Source: Pseudopelobacter sp964542535
GTDB lineage: Bacteria > Desulfobacterota > Desulfuromonadia > Geobacterales > Pseudopelobacteraceae
Assembly: GCA_964542535.1 (NCBI GenBank)
Contig: CAZIUE010000010.1
Coordinates: 1 to 64,000 of the forward strand
Direction of reading: 5' to 3'
DNA: 64,000 bases
Under the pieces are notes generated by a model, which searched no databases, had not been told where the DNA came from, and worked only from the letters and a program-made list of their open reading frames with translations. The position numbers and the translations under genes are program-made. Of the stretch, positions 1-8,166 are shown in pieces; within the stretch, counting starts at the first letter, position 1, and each line of letters begins with the position of its first letter.

Positions 1-2737
1 CGTAGGCATAGGTGGTGATTCTGCCGTCCGGGGCGGTCATGCGGATGCGGTTGCCGCTGGCGTCCAGGGTATAGCTGATGGTTCTGCCCAGGTTGTCGGT
101 TACGGAAGTGAGCCGGTTGTTGGCGTCGTACCCCAGGGTGTAGCTGATGGCGGCATTGGTTGCGGTAATGATGTTGCCTGCCGGGTCATAGGTGAAGGTG
201 TCGCTTGTGCCGTCACTGTAGGTTCGGGAGAGCAGACGACCCGCGGCGTCATGGGTGTAGGTGGTGGTATGGCCGTTGGCGTCGGTCCGTGACGCCAGGG
301 TGCCATCGGGGGTATAGCCGAAGCTGGTGGTATTGCCCCTGGGGTCCGTCTCCCGTACCATCCTTCCGGAGAGATCGTATTCATAGCTCGTAATGTTGCC
401 GCTCGCGTCCGTAACGGATGTCGGCTGGTCCGCGCCCCCTCCTCCACAGGTGCCGCAGGCTCCGCCGCTGTAGGCAAGTGTCGTAGTGTTGCCCAAAGCG
501 TCTTGTACGCTTAAGGGCTGACCTTTGTAGGTATGGGAGTAGCCGGTTACACGGCCATTGGCATCGGTTACGGTCGACAGATTGCCCAGTTTGTCGTAGG
601 TAAATGTGGTTGCGTAGTTGAGCGGGTCGGTAATGGCAAGCAGGCGATTCATGGCACTGTAGGTGTAGGTGCTCACCTGGTTTGCGGGGCTGGTTTCGGT
701 CAAACGGTTTCCGCTGATGTCATGGGTGAAGCGCGTGATGTTTCCGTTCCGGTCGGTGATGGAGCCGATATTGTTATACGCGTCATAGGTCAGGGCGACC
801 GTTTTGTCACGCGGGTCGGTGGCGGTCAGAAGGTTGCCCCGGGAGTCGTACGTGAAGGCGGTCCGATTCCCCGTGGCATCGGTTATCCGCAGCGGATTAC
901 CGTGAGTGTCGTACGCAAGTGATGTGACGTGGCCGTTGGCGTCGGTTGCGGTCAGGACCTGATTCCAGTCGTTGTATGTGTAACTGGTGCTGTTGCCCAG
1001 AGGGTCGGTGATGCTCAGCAGATTGTTGGCGGAATCATAGGTGTAAGAGGTGGTCTTGTTCCCCGGCTCGGTTTTGGACAGCATGTTACCGGTGGCGTCG
1101 TAGGTGTAGCTGGTGACAGCCCCAAGGGGAGTGGTTTTGCGGATCAGGGTTCCGGTTGATGGGTCGTAGGCATACTCCCAATTGCCACCGTCTTTTTCGG
1201 TGAATATGGTGGTCTTGACGCCTCCCCCCACGGTGGCATACGTCGTCTGCCTGGATTTACCTTCCGGGTCGGTGGCGGTGATCAGACGCTGGGCGCTATC
1301 GTATGCGTAGGTTATCATCGCGCCAAGCGGATCGGTTTTGGTGACCATGAAACCATTGGCATCGTAGGTATATCCCCAGACACCGCCGTCGGGATGAGTA
1401 ACGGTGTTCAGGCTTGTGGCAACGCTGAAGGCAAACACCTTTCCTGACGGGCTGACGATTCCGGTCAGATGGTTGGCGGCATCGTAGGAAAAGGTGATCA
1501 CCCGGCCTGACGGGTCGGTGACCGTGGCGAGGTTGCCATTGGTATAGGCAAGGATGGTTGCGTTGCCGTTTCTGTCGGTGATTGTTTGCAGCAAGCCGGA
1601 GTTTGAGAACGTACGGGCAATGCCCTGTTTGGTTGTCTGGGTGAAACTGCCGTCGGGGTTTTTCACCAGAGTCGTGGTGTTGGCGGCATGGGTGGCGCTG
1701 TACCCTCCACTGCGTGCGATGTAGCGACTGTAGCTCATGTTTGTGCTGTCGATGCGTATGGAACCGTCACTGCTTTCAACCAGTTTCGCGTCATAGTCGT
1801 GGCTCCACCCTCTCCCCAGAGAGCCATTGCGGGAATCGAGACTGTTGTAATACAGGCTCAGTCCGGCGGGCAGGCTGCCACCGGTGCTTGAAAACAGTTC
1901 CTGAGCGTGTGAGAGATTGCCGCTGGCCGCATGGACGCTGGATTCGGAAGGCAGGTTAAGGGAGCATTGATTGGGGGGAGGTTCCGGAACGGTAAAGCTG
2001 ATATTCCTTGTCGCCTTGCAACTGCTGTTGCTTTGGCTGACCACTTCCAGGGTCGCCTCGTAGGTTCCGGGGCGAAGTAGTTTGTTGCTGCCGTCTTTGC
2101 CGTTGTAATCATAGCTTACCGTGCCGCTTCCCGTGCTTGAACCGCTCCTGGTTACCCCGTCGGGAAGCGTGAGAGTCCAGTTCACCGCCTGGGCTGTAGA
2201 AAACCCGCCGTTGATTGCATAGGCGCCAAACCCGTACGGCGCAGGCGAGGCAGGGCCCTCCAGTGAGGTAATGCTGATATCGCAGCAGGGAGCGGATGGT
2301 TGTCTCAGAAACCCTTGACTGAAGACGTTGGTATAGACCTGACCGGTCGCATAACTGCTCATGCTTTTGCCGTCGATCTTGCCGGTATAGTATTTGTGCA
2401 CGGCTACGATGTGTGAGCCGGCACTGTTTCTGAAAACGCGATATCCCTGATTTTTCCAGTAATTGATGATACCCGCGGGAGTTGCGGTGGTGTCTCCGTA
2501 CGGAGCGTACAGAGACACGGCGCCACCGGAGCATTCAACCATGTTGTCGACATAGTGAACGCTGGTTGAATCGCTCATGTTGCTTGGAAGACACTGATCC
2601 GTCGTGAACTCAAGCCCTATGGTGGTTACGCCGTTGGAACTGCAGGTGGTAGACGCGAACGCAGGCAATGGCAATAGCATGATAAAAAGCATGAAGACAG
2701 ACATGAAACCCAATCTCGTTGACCGTTCGTGCCCCAT
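1..2737 (-). CDS. secreted RHS/YD-repeat protein, 5' part (gene continues past the window edge)
   Basis: One uninterrupted frame of 912 codons runs from an ATG at 2737 (preceded by AGGAG) to the window edge, so the C-terminus is not visible. Residues 1-28 look like a signal peptide with a signal peptidase I site ending AFA. Residues 29 to about 250 form a unique N-terminal part that leads into a DUF6531-like RHS opening (LGRGWSHDY). From there to the edge about 20 YD repeats follow (pattern YDxxGNL-T-TDxxG), interrupted once by a Cys/Gly-rich CGTCGGGG element. RHS proteins build a hollow beta-shell, often around a C-terminal toxin or adhesin domain; here that domain is out of view. The leader holds a promoter, a GEMM-I riboswitch and a terminator, so expression is probably set by a cyclic dinucleotide. 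Frame and family are secure. Function is unknown. Confidence 0.9.
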   Translation of the reverse strand, partial: MGHERSTRLGFMSVFMLFIMLLPLPAFASTTCSSNGVTTIGLEFTTDQCLPSNMSDSTSVHYVDNMVECSGGAVSLYAPYGDTTATPAGIINYWKNQGYRVFRNSAGSHIVAVHKYYTGKIDGKSMSSYATGQVYTNVFSQGFLRQPSAPCCDISITSLEGPASPAPYGFGAYAINGGFSTAQAVNWTLTLPDGVTRSGSSTGSGTVSYDYNGKDGSNKLLRPGTYEATLEVVSQSNSSCKATRNISFTVPEPPPNQCSLNLPSESSVHAASGNLSHAQELFSSTGGSLPAGLSLYYNSLDSRNGSLGRGWSHDYDAKLVESSDGSIRIDSTNMSYSRYIARSGGYSATHAANTTTLVKNPDGSFTQTTKQGIARTFSNSGLLQTITDRNGNATILAYTNGNLATVTDPSGRVITFSYDAANHLTGIVSPSGKVFAFSVATSLNTVTHPDGGVWGYTYDANGFMVTKTDPLGAMITYAYDSAQRLITATDPEGKSRQTTYATVGGGVKTTIFTEKDGGNWEYAYDPSTGTLIRKTTPLGAVTSYTYDATGNMLSKTEPGNKTTSYTYDSANNLLSITDPLGNSTSYTYNDWNQVLTATDANGHVTSLAYDTHGNPLRITDATGNRTAFTYDSRGNLLTATDPRDKTVALTYDAYNNIGSITDRNGNITRFTHDISGNRLTETSPANQVSTYTYSAMNRLLAITDPLNYATTFTYDKLGNLSTVTDANGRVTGYSHTYKGQPLSVQDALGNTTTLAYSGGACGTCGGGGADQPTSVTDASGNITSYEYDLSGRMVRETDPRGNTTSFGYTPDGTLASRTDANGHTTTYTHDAAGRLLSRTYSDGTSDTFTYDPAGNIITATNAAISYTLGYDANNRLTSVTDNLGRTISYTLDASGNRIRMTAPDGRITTYAY

Positions 2738-2789
2738 TGGAGTTCTCCTTGATACACAGCGAAATAATTCAGCGGCATAGCTATCCCAC

Positions 2790-2825
2790 AAAAAAAGCCT
2801 GCTCCGTAACACAAGGGCAGGCTTG
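2790..2825 (-). terminator. intrinsic terminator in the RHS leader (riboswitch expression platform)
   Basis: Read on the minus strand, an AGCCTGC/GCAGGCT stem closes a loop of about 14 nt and is followed directly by a run of T. It lies between the GEMM aptamer and the RHS start codon. That is where an expression platform would stop or allow readthrough. Which ligand state terminates cannot be told by eye. Confidence 0.75.
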
Positions 2826-2846
2826 ATCAGACAGACCAACATCCGT

Positions 2847-2925
2847 CACTCCGGCAGCCCCGCTATCCAGCAAAACTGGATGGTAGCTTTGTGCCACACG
2901 GTTACCCGTGCTTTACCCTTTCGGC
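2847..2925 (-). promoter_or_regulatory. GEMM-I cyclic-dinucleotide riboswitch aptamer
   Basis: On the minus strand the order matches the GEMM-I (cyclic di-GMP-I) consensus. There is a GGGTAAAGC segment; a P1b stem CACGG/CCGTG closed by a GNRA loop (GTAA); the GGCACAAAGC joining segment; a P2 stem ATCCAG/CTGGAT; and the closing AGCGGGGCTGCCG. Compared with V. cholerae Vc2, the base at the position that separates c-di-GMP from cGAMP binders (Vc2 G20) appears to be G by hand alignment. That favours c-di-GMP, but Geobacter cGAMP-type GEMM-Ib cannot be excluded. The segment normally GGGCAAA has a C-to-T change. It lies about 110 nt upstream of the RHS start. Confidence 0.8.
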
Positions 2926-2983
2926 GACTCGATATGCGGTTTTTGATTTTAATTAAAAGACAAATCTAATGCGATGCCGCCAA

Positions 2984-3012
2984 CAGATAGTCGACCTGAC
3001 GGAGGATGTCAA
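2984..3012 (-). promoter_or_regulatory. predicted sigma-70 promoter for the riboswitch-RHS transcript
   Basis: Minus strand: TTGACA (3007-3012), 17-nt spacer, TATCTG (2984-2989). Transcription would begin near 2977, about 50 nt before the aptamer. This gives the order promoter, aptamer, terminator, start codon. The -35 is perfect and the -10 is weak. Confidence 0.6.
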
Positions 3013-3024
3013 GATATTTAATAT

Positions 3025-3051
3025 TAAAAGCGACGACACCCTTTCGTGTCG
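3025..3051 (-). terminator. possible terminator hairpin upstream of the RHS promoter
   Basis: Read on the minus strand, CGACAC/GTGTCG closes a 6-nt loop and is followed by TCGC and then TTTT. It may end transcripts arriving from the radical SAM gene that stops at 3263. The short T run and the 210-nt distance make this tentative. I see no gene between 3052 and 3262, only a second GC-rich hairpin near 3177-3196. Confidence 0.35.
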
Positions 3052-3262
3052 CAGAAGGGCTGATTGTGTGTGGATGGAAAAATGTAGTGAAATCTGACTG
3101 TCGCTGGGATGCGTTGACGTGGGAAAGGCACATCTGTGTCACCATGGATCACCGGGAACCCTCCTGCCTGGTGCCGCCGGAGCGTGGCTCCGGATCGGCC
3201 CGCATCAGCCGGCAGGCGCAATGGTCGTTCCTCGACCACCCGATGAGGCCCAGGGGGGGACT

Positions 3263-4597
3263 TCAGGGCTCCGCGATCGGCCAGCCGCGCTCGAAACCGG
3301 GGGGGAAGAAGTTCTCCCTCGTGCGGTTGTAGTAGCCGAACTGCAGGCGGGGAAACTCGCTCTTCAGCCGCTCCAGCAGTCGGTACATGCCGATGCCCCG
3401 GCCCGTCACCCCCATCTCCCGGTTGTAGTACTCCGGGTCGATGGAGAGGTTGCGCAGCTGGAGCATGTCCACCCCGGTGTCGGCCACGAAGCTAAGCAGC
3501 GCCTCCACCTCCTGGGGGGCGTCGCTGACGCCGGGGGAGACCAGGTAGTTGATCATGGTGAAGCGGCCGGCCTGTTTGGCGATCCGGACCGATTCCAGCA
3601 CGTTGTCGAAGCAGTACCCCCGGGGGCGGTAGTAGCGGTTGTAGATCTCCTCGCGCACCGAATTGAGGGAGAAACGGAACGAGTCCATGCCGGCGTCGCA
3701 CAGGAGACGTACCTTGTCCGGCAGGGAGCCGTTGGAGTTGAAGTTGACCGTTCCGCGGGAGGTGGCCTGCTTCATGCGGCGGGTTGCTTCGGCGATGGTG
3801 TCGGCCTGCAGGATCGGGTCCCCCTCGCACCCCTGGCCGTAGGAGACGATGGCCTGCTCTGCCTGCTCCAGGTGCGGCACGGCGAGCTGGCACAGCTCCT
3901 CCGGGGTGGGGACGAAGCTGATCCGCTCGTGGTTGGCCGGGCAACATTCCGAGGGCTGCAGGCTGATGCACCCCAGGCAGGCGGAGTTGCAGGCCGGCGA
4001 GGTGGGGAGCGGCGCCTCCCAGCGGCGGTAGAAGAGGTTCTTGGCGGCAAAGCAGTGGTAGTCCAGGGCGCAGCGTGACAGCTGCTCCAGCAGGCGGTTG
4101 TCGGGCATCTCCGCAAGCATTGCGCGCACCAGCGGGTCCAGGGTGCGGTCGTCGTAGTTGCAGGGGTTCCAGTTGCTGTTGGCGTCCACCTGGGTGGCGG
4201 CCACCACGAAGCACTCTTGCTCCTCGTCCCACCCCACGGCGGTGTAGGACCAGAGCGGCAGGTGCTCCGTCTTCCTGGAGTAGTCGCAGGCCGGCAGCAG
4301 GGTGCGCAGGTAGCCGGGGGCCATGAATGCTGCCACGGCCTGGATCTGCTGGGGGCCCCGCCTCCTCCCCCCGGGAACACTCTCCAGGGTGACAAACTTC
4401 TTCCCGCGCCGGTCCCAGGCGATGGGGGGCATGGCCGGCATGGTGAAGAGCCGGCTGTCCTCGGGGAGCGGGATCAGCTCCACCTCCTCCGGCAGCACCG
4501 GCTGGTTTCCGTTCATGCCCGCCATGCAGAGCTCGGGGTGGTCGAAGATGTTCCCTTGCGGGTCGGCGTAAAGCATCTTGGGCATGCGTCGCGACAT
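3263..4597 (-). CDS. radical SAM enzyme of unknown substrate
   Basis: 444 residues. The ATG at 4597 has AAGGAG seven nt upstream; the frame stays open further upstream but lacks a ribosome site there. The N-terminal 200 residues resemble no family I can name and include CxxxxxC elements (C104, C146, C176). C203-x3-C207-x2-C210 is the 4Fe-4S motif that binds S-adenosylmethionine. A TIM-barrel follows, with GQGCEGDP and an NFNSNGS strand typical of radical SAM beta-strands. Such enzymes make a 5'-deoxyadenosyl radical in the cytoplasm. The gene stands alone, is divergent from the radical SAM gene at 4992, and has its own promoter. The radical SAM assignment is firm. Substrate is unknown. Confidence 0.9.
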   Translation of the reverse strand: MSRRMPKMLYADPQGNIFDHPELCMAGMNGNQPVLPEEVELIPLPEDSRLFTMPAMPPIAWDRRGKKFVTLESVPGGRRRGPQQIQAVAAFMAPGYLRTLLPACDYSRKTEHLPLWSYTAVGWDEEQECFVVAATQVDANSNWNPCNYDDRTLDPLVRAMLAEMPDNRLLEQLSRCALDYHCFAAKNLFYRRWEAPLPTSPACNSACLGCISLQPSECCPANHERISFVPTPEELCQLAVPHLEQAEQAIVSYGQGCEGDPILQADTIAEATRRMKQATSRGTVNFNSNGSLPDKVRLLCDAGMDSFRFSLNSVREEIYNRYYRPRGYCFDNVLESVRIAKQAGRFTMINYLVSPGVSDAPQEVEALLSFVADTGVDMLQLRNLSIDPEYYNREMGVTGRGIGMYRLLERLKSEFPRLQFGYYNRTRENFFPPGFERGWPIAEP

Positions 4598-4628
4598 ATG
4601 GTGTCTCCTTGCTGAAAAACTCTGCGGC

Positions 4629-4657
4629 ACTCTACCCTGATTGTCCCGTCATTTCAA
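4629..4657 (-). promoter_or_regulatory. predicted sigma-70 promoter, radical SAM gene at 4597
   Basis: Minus strand: TTGAAA (4652-4657), 17-nt spacer, TAGAGT (4629-4634), about 30 nt upstream of the start codon. The rest of the 4598-4991 divergent gap holds the opposing promoter (4857-4885) and GC-rich hairpins near 4905-4960. I see no gene in it. Confidence 0.5.
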
Positions 4658-4856
4658 TTCCGGATGTGGGAATGGGGGGTAACGGAGCAGGGGCGTTAAT
4701 TGTCCGAATCTTGGTCGTGGCTAGTCTTGGAGGATCCAGATACAGGTGTTGAGAGAGCAGGCGGTGCTGACGCGTGTGTACCAGATATGGATAGGCACGG
4801 TTACAGCGTCTGACCGGGGAGGAGTGTGCGCGGAAACGGAATGATATCAGACTCAT

Positions 4857-4885
4857 TTGTCAATCTTTATTCCAGATGGTATAGA
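4857..4885 (+). promoter_or_regulatory. predicted sigma-70 promoter for the radical SAM gene at 4992
   Basis: TTGTCA (4857-4862), 17-nt spacer, TATAGA (4880-4885). It predicts a leader of about 100 nt holding a GGGGCG/CGCCCC hairpin near 4942-4959. I looked for a known riboswitch class in that leader and did not find one. Confidence 0.5.
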
Positions 4886-4991
4886 GAGACGGTGGCCCGG
4901 TGCCGTCCCTTAAGGGGCGGCGGTTCGGAACGGGATGCCAGGGGCGGCCAGTCGCCCCGTGAAAAATCTGAATCGGGGGAATGATACTGTC

Positions 4992-6413
4992 ATGAGAATT
5001 TTACTGCTTGCCATGCCGGATACCGGTGACTGGCTGGACCACGTCATGCGATTGCCCAACCTTGCCATGGCTTCCATGGCCGGGAGTCTGCCGGATCATG
5101 AGGTGCGGGCACTTGACCTGGTGCTGGTGAAGGAGGATCTGAGGGATGAGCTGGACCGCTCTCTGGACGCCTTCCGGCCGGAACTGGTCAGCCTGAGCGC
5201 CATGACCTTTCAGTTCGAAACGCTGCTCCGGCTGGCACGCTATCTCAGAAAGAAGCTTCCCGCAGCAACCCTTGTCGCCGGTGGCTACCATGTGACGCTC
5301 ATGCATCAGGAGGTCGCCGGGAATACGCCGGAGCTGCCCCTGGATTTCATGGTGCACGGGGAGGGGGAACAGACCTTCGCGGAGCTGGTGGCGGCGCTCG
5401 GCACGGAGAAGGGCATGGCGGACATCAGGGGGCTCAGCTGGAGGGACGGTGATGGAAACTGGGTCCATAATCCTCCCCGGGAGCTGATGGACCTGGCGAC
5501 CCTGCCGCTTCCCGACCGCTCGGTGCGGCTGGCGGATGGTTTCCACGTCTTCCGCAAGCGCATTGATGTTGCCGAAACGTCCCGCGGCTGCCCCCTGCTG
5601 TGCAATTTCTGCTCGATACGCAGAATGTACGGCTCGACATTCCGGCGTTTCCCGGTGGAGCGGATCATCCGGGACCTGCGCAGCCTCAAGGCCGCCGGAA
5701 CGGAGATCGTGTTCCTGTCGGACGACAATATCACCTACGATACGGAGCATTTCAGCGCCATCTGCCGGGCCATAACCGATAACGGTCTCAACGACATGCT
5801 CTACGGGATTCAGGCCAGCGCCTACGGCATCGCCAAGAATCCGGCCCTGGTGGAGCTGATGGACAGGGCCAATATCCGCCTGATCAACCTTGGCCTCGAA
5901 TCCATGGATCCGGAGACCCTGAAGTACATGAAAAAGGCCACCAGCATCGAGATCAACCGGGAGGCGGTACGGCTGCTCAAGGCCCACAACATGGGCATCA
6001 ACGCTCTGTTCATCGTTGGTTTCCCGGAAGACACGAAACAGTCGATCCGGACCAATTTCCGCAACCTGATGGAGCTCGGGCCGGATACCCTGTACTGCCA
6101 GTTCATCACCCCCTATCCGAAGACCGAGATCCGGGAGCAACTCCTTGCCGCGGGGCTGGTGGAAAACAGGGACGACTTCAGCCAGTACGATGGCTACCAC
6201 TGTAACATCCGTACCCGGCACTTGACCCGAGAACAGCTCTGGAACGTGTTCACCATGGAGAACATCAGGAGCTGGTGGCTCCAGATCAGGGGGGGCAACT
6301 ATTTCCTGAAGCGGTTTTTCTGGGGGTATCTGGCCTGCGAAGCACGGGTTGCGCTCACGTTCATCTCCCGTCTGTTCCGGGGCAGAGCGCGGGACTGGAA
6401 GCTGGAATTCTAG
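4992..6413 (+). CDS. B12-binding-type radical SAM enzyme
   Basis: 473 residues. I chose the ATG at 4992 because GGGGGA lies upstream and the protein then begins with a clean beta-strand (RILLLAMP). Residues 1-140 have the fold of a cobalamin-binding domain (LAGGYH, HGEGEQTF), but I do not see the DxHxxG cobalamin-ligand motif, so bound B12 is uncertain. C200-x3-C204-x2-C207 is the radical SAM cluster motif, followed by a B12-radical-SAM style barrel (GLESMDPETLKYM, FIVGFPEDT). Members modify lipids, tetrapyrroles or peptides, for example hopanoid C-methylases and BchE-like enzymes. Single-gene unit ending at a strong terminator. Substrate unknown. Confidence 0.88.
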   Translation: MRILLLAMPDTGDWLDHVMRLPNLAMASMAGSLPDHEVRALDLVLVKEDLRDELDRSLDAFRPELVSLSAMTFQFETLLRLARYLRKKLPAATLVAGGYHVTLMHQEVAGNTPELPLDFMVHGEGEQTFAELVAALGTEKGMADIRGLSWRDGDGNWVHNPPRELMDLATLPLPDRSVRLADGFHVFRKRIDVAETSRGCPLLCNFCSIRRMYGSTFRRFPVERIIRDLRSLKAAGTEIVFLSDDNITYDTEHFSAICRAITDNGLNDMLYGIQASAYGIAKNPALVELMDRANIRLINLGLESMDPETLKYMKKATSIEINREAVRLLKAHNMGINALFIVGFPEDTKQSIRTNFRNLMELGPDTLYCQFITPYPKTEIREQLLAAGLVENRDDFSQYDGYHCNIRTRHLTREQLWNVFTMENIRSWWLQIRGGNYFLKRFFWGYLACEARVALTFISRLFRGRARDWKLEF

Positions 6414-6441
6414 CCGTTCTTCCCCCTGCGATCCGTATGAA

Positions 6442-6482
6442 AAGAAGGGCGTGGCGCCGATACGGCACCACGCCCTTTTTTG
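6442..6482. terminator. bidirectional intrinsic terminator
   Basis: A long GC-rich stem (AGGGCGTGG and its complement around a ~15-nt loop) is flanked by A-rich sequence on the left and a T run on the right. It lies between the converging radical SAM gene (ends 6413) and MCP gene (ends 6507), so it can serve both. Confidence 0.8.
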
Positions 6483-6506
6483 CTTCCCAGCAGCTGGTTA
6501 TGTCGT

Positions 6507-8135
6507 TTACGCCAGGGTGAAGCGGCTGACCATGCTCTGCAGCTCCTGGGCATGGCCGGAGAGTTGGCTGGCTGCGGTGGCCGACTCGTGGGAGCTGCCG
6601 GCGCTGTTCTGGACCACTTCGGTAATCTGCTGGATGTAGGTGGTTATTTCCGACGTGGTGGCGGTCTGCTCCTCGGCTGCGGTGGCGATCTGGTTGATCT
6701 GCATGGTAACGGCATTGATTTGGTTGAGGATGTTTTCCAGGGCGGTCCCGGACTTGGCCGCGTCCCGGGTGCCGCGCTCGACCTCCTTGACACCCTCTTC
6801 CATGGAGCCGACCGCACCGCGGGTCTCGGTTTGAATGGCCTTGATCATCTCGCCGATCTCCTTGGTGGCCCTGGTGGTCCGTTCAGCCAGGGCGCGCACC
6901 TCGTCCGCCACCACGGCGAATCCCCGTCCCTGCTCTCCCGCCCTGGCCGCCTCGATGGCGGCGTTAAGCGCCAGCAGGTTCGTCTGGTCGGCGATGTCTT
7001 CGATGGTACCCACGATCGCACCGATCTGGTCGGAGCGGGCTCCCAGGCTCTCCACCGTGGCGGCGCTCTCCTTGACCCGGCTGGCGATGCGGTTCATGCC
7101 GTTAACCGTGTCCTGTACCACGCCGAACCCCTCCGTGGCCAGGTCGCTGGCCTGCCGTGAGCTGTCCGCGGCCATGTTGCAGTTGTTGGCGATCTCTGAT
7201 GACGTGGCCGCCATCTCCTCGCTGGCCGTGGCCACGGTGCCAGCCTGGGCCGCGGCTTCTTCCGCGCCGGTGGCAATCTTTTCCGATGCAGCGTACAGGG
7301 TTCCCGCGGCTGTTCCCACCTGGGTGGCGGTGTCGCGGATTGAGGTGATCATGGCGCTGATGGAGGTGAGCATCTCGTTGATGCCCCTGCCCAAGTCGCC
7401 GATCTCATCGTTGGCGTAGATGCGCAGCTGGGTTGACAGGTCGCCGCTGGCGACCCTCCCCATGGCCGCTGCCACGCGGTTGATCCTGGTTACCAGGTTG
7501 TTGATCAGGAACAGGGCCGTTCCCAGTCCCAGCAGGAACGAAATCAGGCCTGAGGCCAGCAGCGTGTACTTGGTTGTGGAATAGAGCGCATTAGCCTTGC
7601 GGGAGGCCTCGTCAACCCCCTGCTGCTGGTAGTTCAGCTGGTCGTCAAACGCCTGCTTGACCCGTTCCGTCAGCGGGACTCCCTCCCGTATCAGCAGGCT
7701 GACCGCTTCGTCACGGCGCTGGGCCAGGGCAAGTTCGATCACCCGATTGTTGACGGCTGCCGCCGGAGTGATGGCATCCTTGGCCGCCTGGAGCAGCTTG
7801 AGCCCCTTCTCGCTCCGTTCCAGCTTCTCGAGATTCGCTATCGCCTCCCTGAATCTGGCGCGGTCCTGTTCGATGTTTTGTTGTTCCTGCCTGATGGCCC
7901 CCTCATCCCTGAGGATAGCCAGCATGCGGATGGAGATCTGCAACTCCATGAGCGCCTTGTCGGCCTGGGTGGCATACATGGTCTTGAGGTAGCTTCCCTT
8001 GGCGATCTCTTCCACCGAGCGGTTGACCTTGTGGGTGCTGTAGAGGCCGACGCAGAGAATCATCACCAGCATCAGCAGAATGAACCCGAATACCAGTCCC
8101 AGTTTTGCTCCGATCTTCATGTTCGCGAACAGCAT
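6507..8135 (-). CDS. methyl-accepting chemotaxis protein
   Basis: 542 residues. The ATG at 8135 follows GGGGAGG; the open frame extends upstream into the FIST gene but without a start signal. TM1 is at about residues 11-33, followed by a periplasmic helical bundle (4HB_MCP type) to about 185 and TM2 near 186-208. A HAMP domain and a long coiled-coil signalling domain follow, with the conserved hairpin tip (DQTNLLALNAAIEAARAGE). Such proteins control CheA autophosphorylation. No C-terminal CheR-tethering pentapeptide is present; the protein ends SRFTLA. It lies 31 nt downstream of the FIST gene and is probably cotranscribed, so both may feed one sensory pathway. Confidence 0.95.
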   Translation of the reverse strand: MLFANMKIGAKLGLVFGFILLMLVMILCVGLYSTHKVNRSVEEIAKGSYLKTMYATQADKALMELQISIRMLAILRDEGAIRQEQQNIEQDRARFREAIANLEKLERSEKGLKLLQAAKDAITPAAAVNNRVIELALAQRRDEAVSLLIREGVPLTERVKQAFDDQLNYQQQGVDEASRKANALYSTTKYTLLASGLISFLLGLGTALFLINNLVTRINRVAAAMGRVASGDLSTQLRIYANDEIGDLGRGINEMLTSISAMITSIRDTATQVGTAAGTLYAASEKIATGAEEAAAQAGTVATASEEMAATSSEIANNCNMAADSSRQASDLATEGFGVVQDTVNGMNRIASRVKESAATVESLGARSDQIGAIVGTIEDIADQTNLLALNAAIEAARAGEQGRGFAVVADEVRALAERTTRATKEIGEMIKAIQTETRGAVGSMEEGVKEVERGTRDAAKSGTALENILNQINAVTMQINQIATAAEEQTATTSEITTYIQQITEVVQNSAGSSHESATAASQLSGHAQELQSMVSRFTLA

Positions 8136-8166
8136 GAGTGCCTCCCCTGAGGTGGAAACCTTGTCA

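Noticed and set aside
1..2000. regularly spaced repeats that could suggest a CRISPR or tandem DNA repeat
   Set aside because: They are diverged codon-level copies of the YD protein repeat in one open frame, without conserved repeats or spacers.
3006..4078. plus-strand frames of 108 and 319 codons opposite the radical SAM gene
   Set aside because: They are antisense to a gene with an intact cluster motif and lack ribosome sites.
4886..4991. possible cobalamin or SAM riboswitch ahead of the B12-type radical SAM gene
   Set aside because: Only GC-rich hairpins are present; no B12-box or SAM-core sequence could be found.
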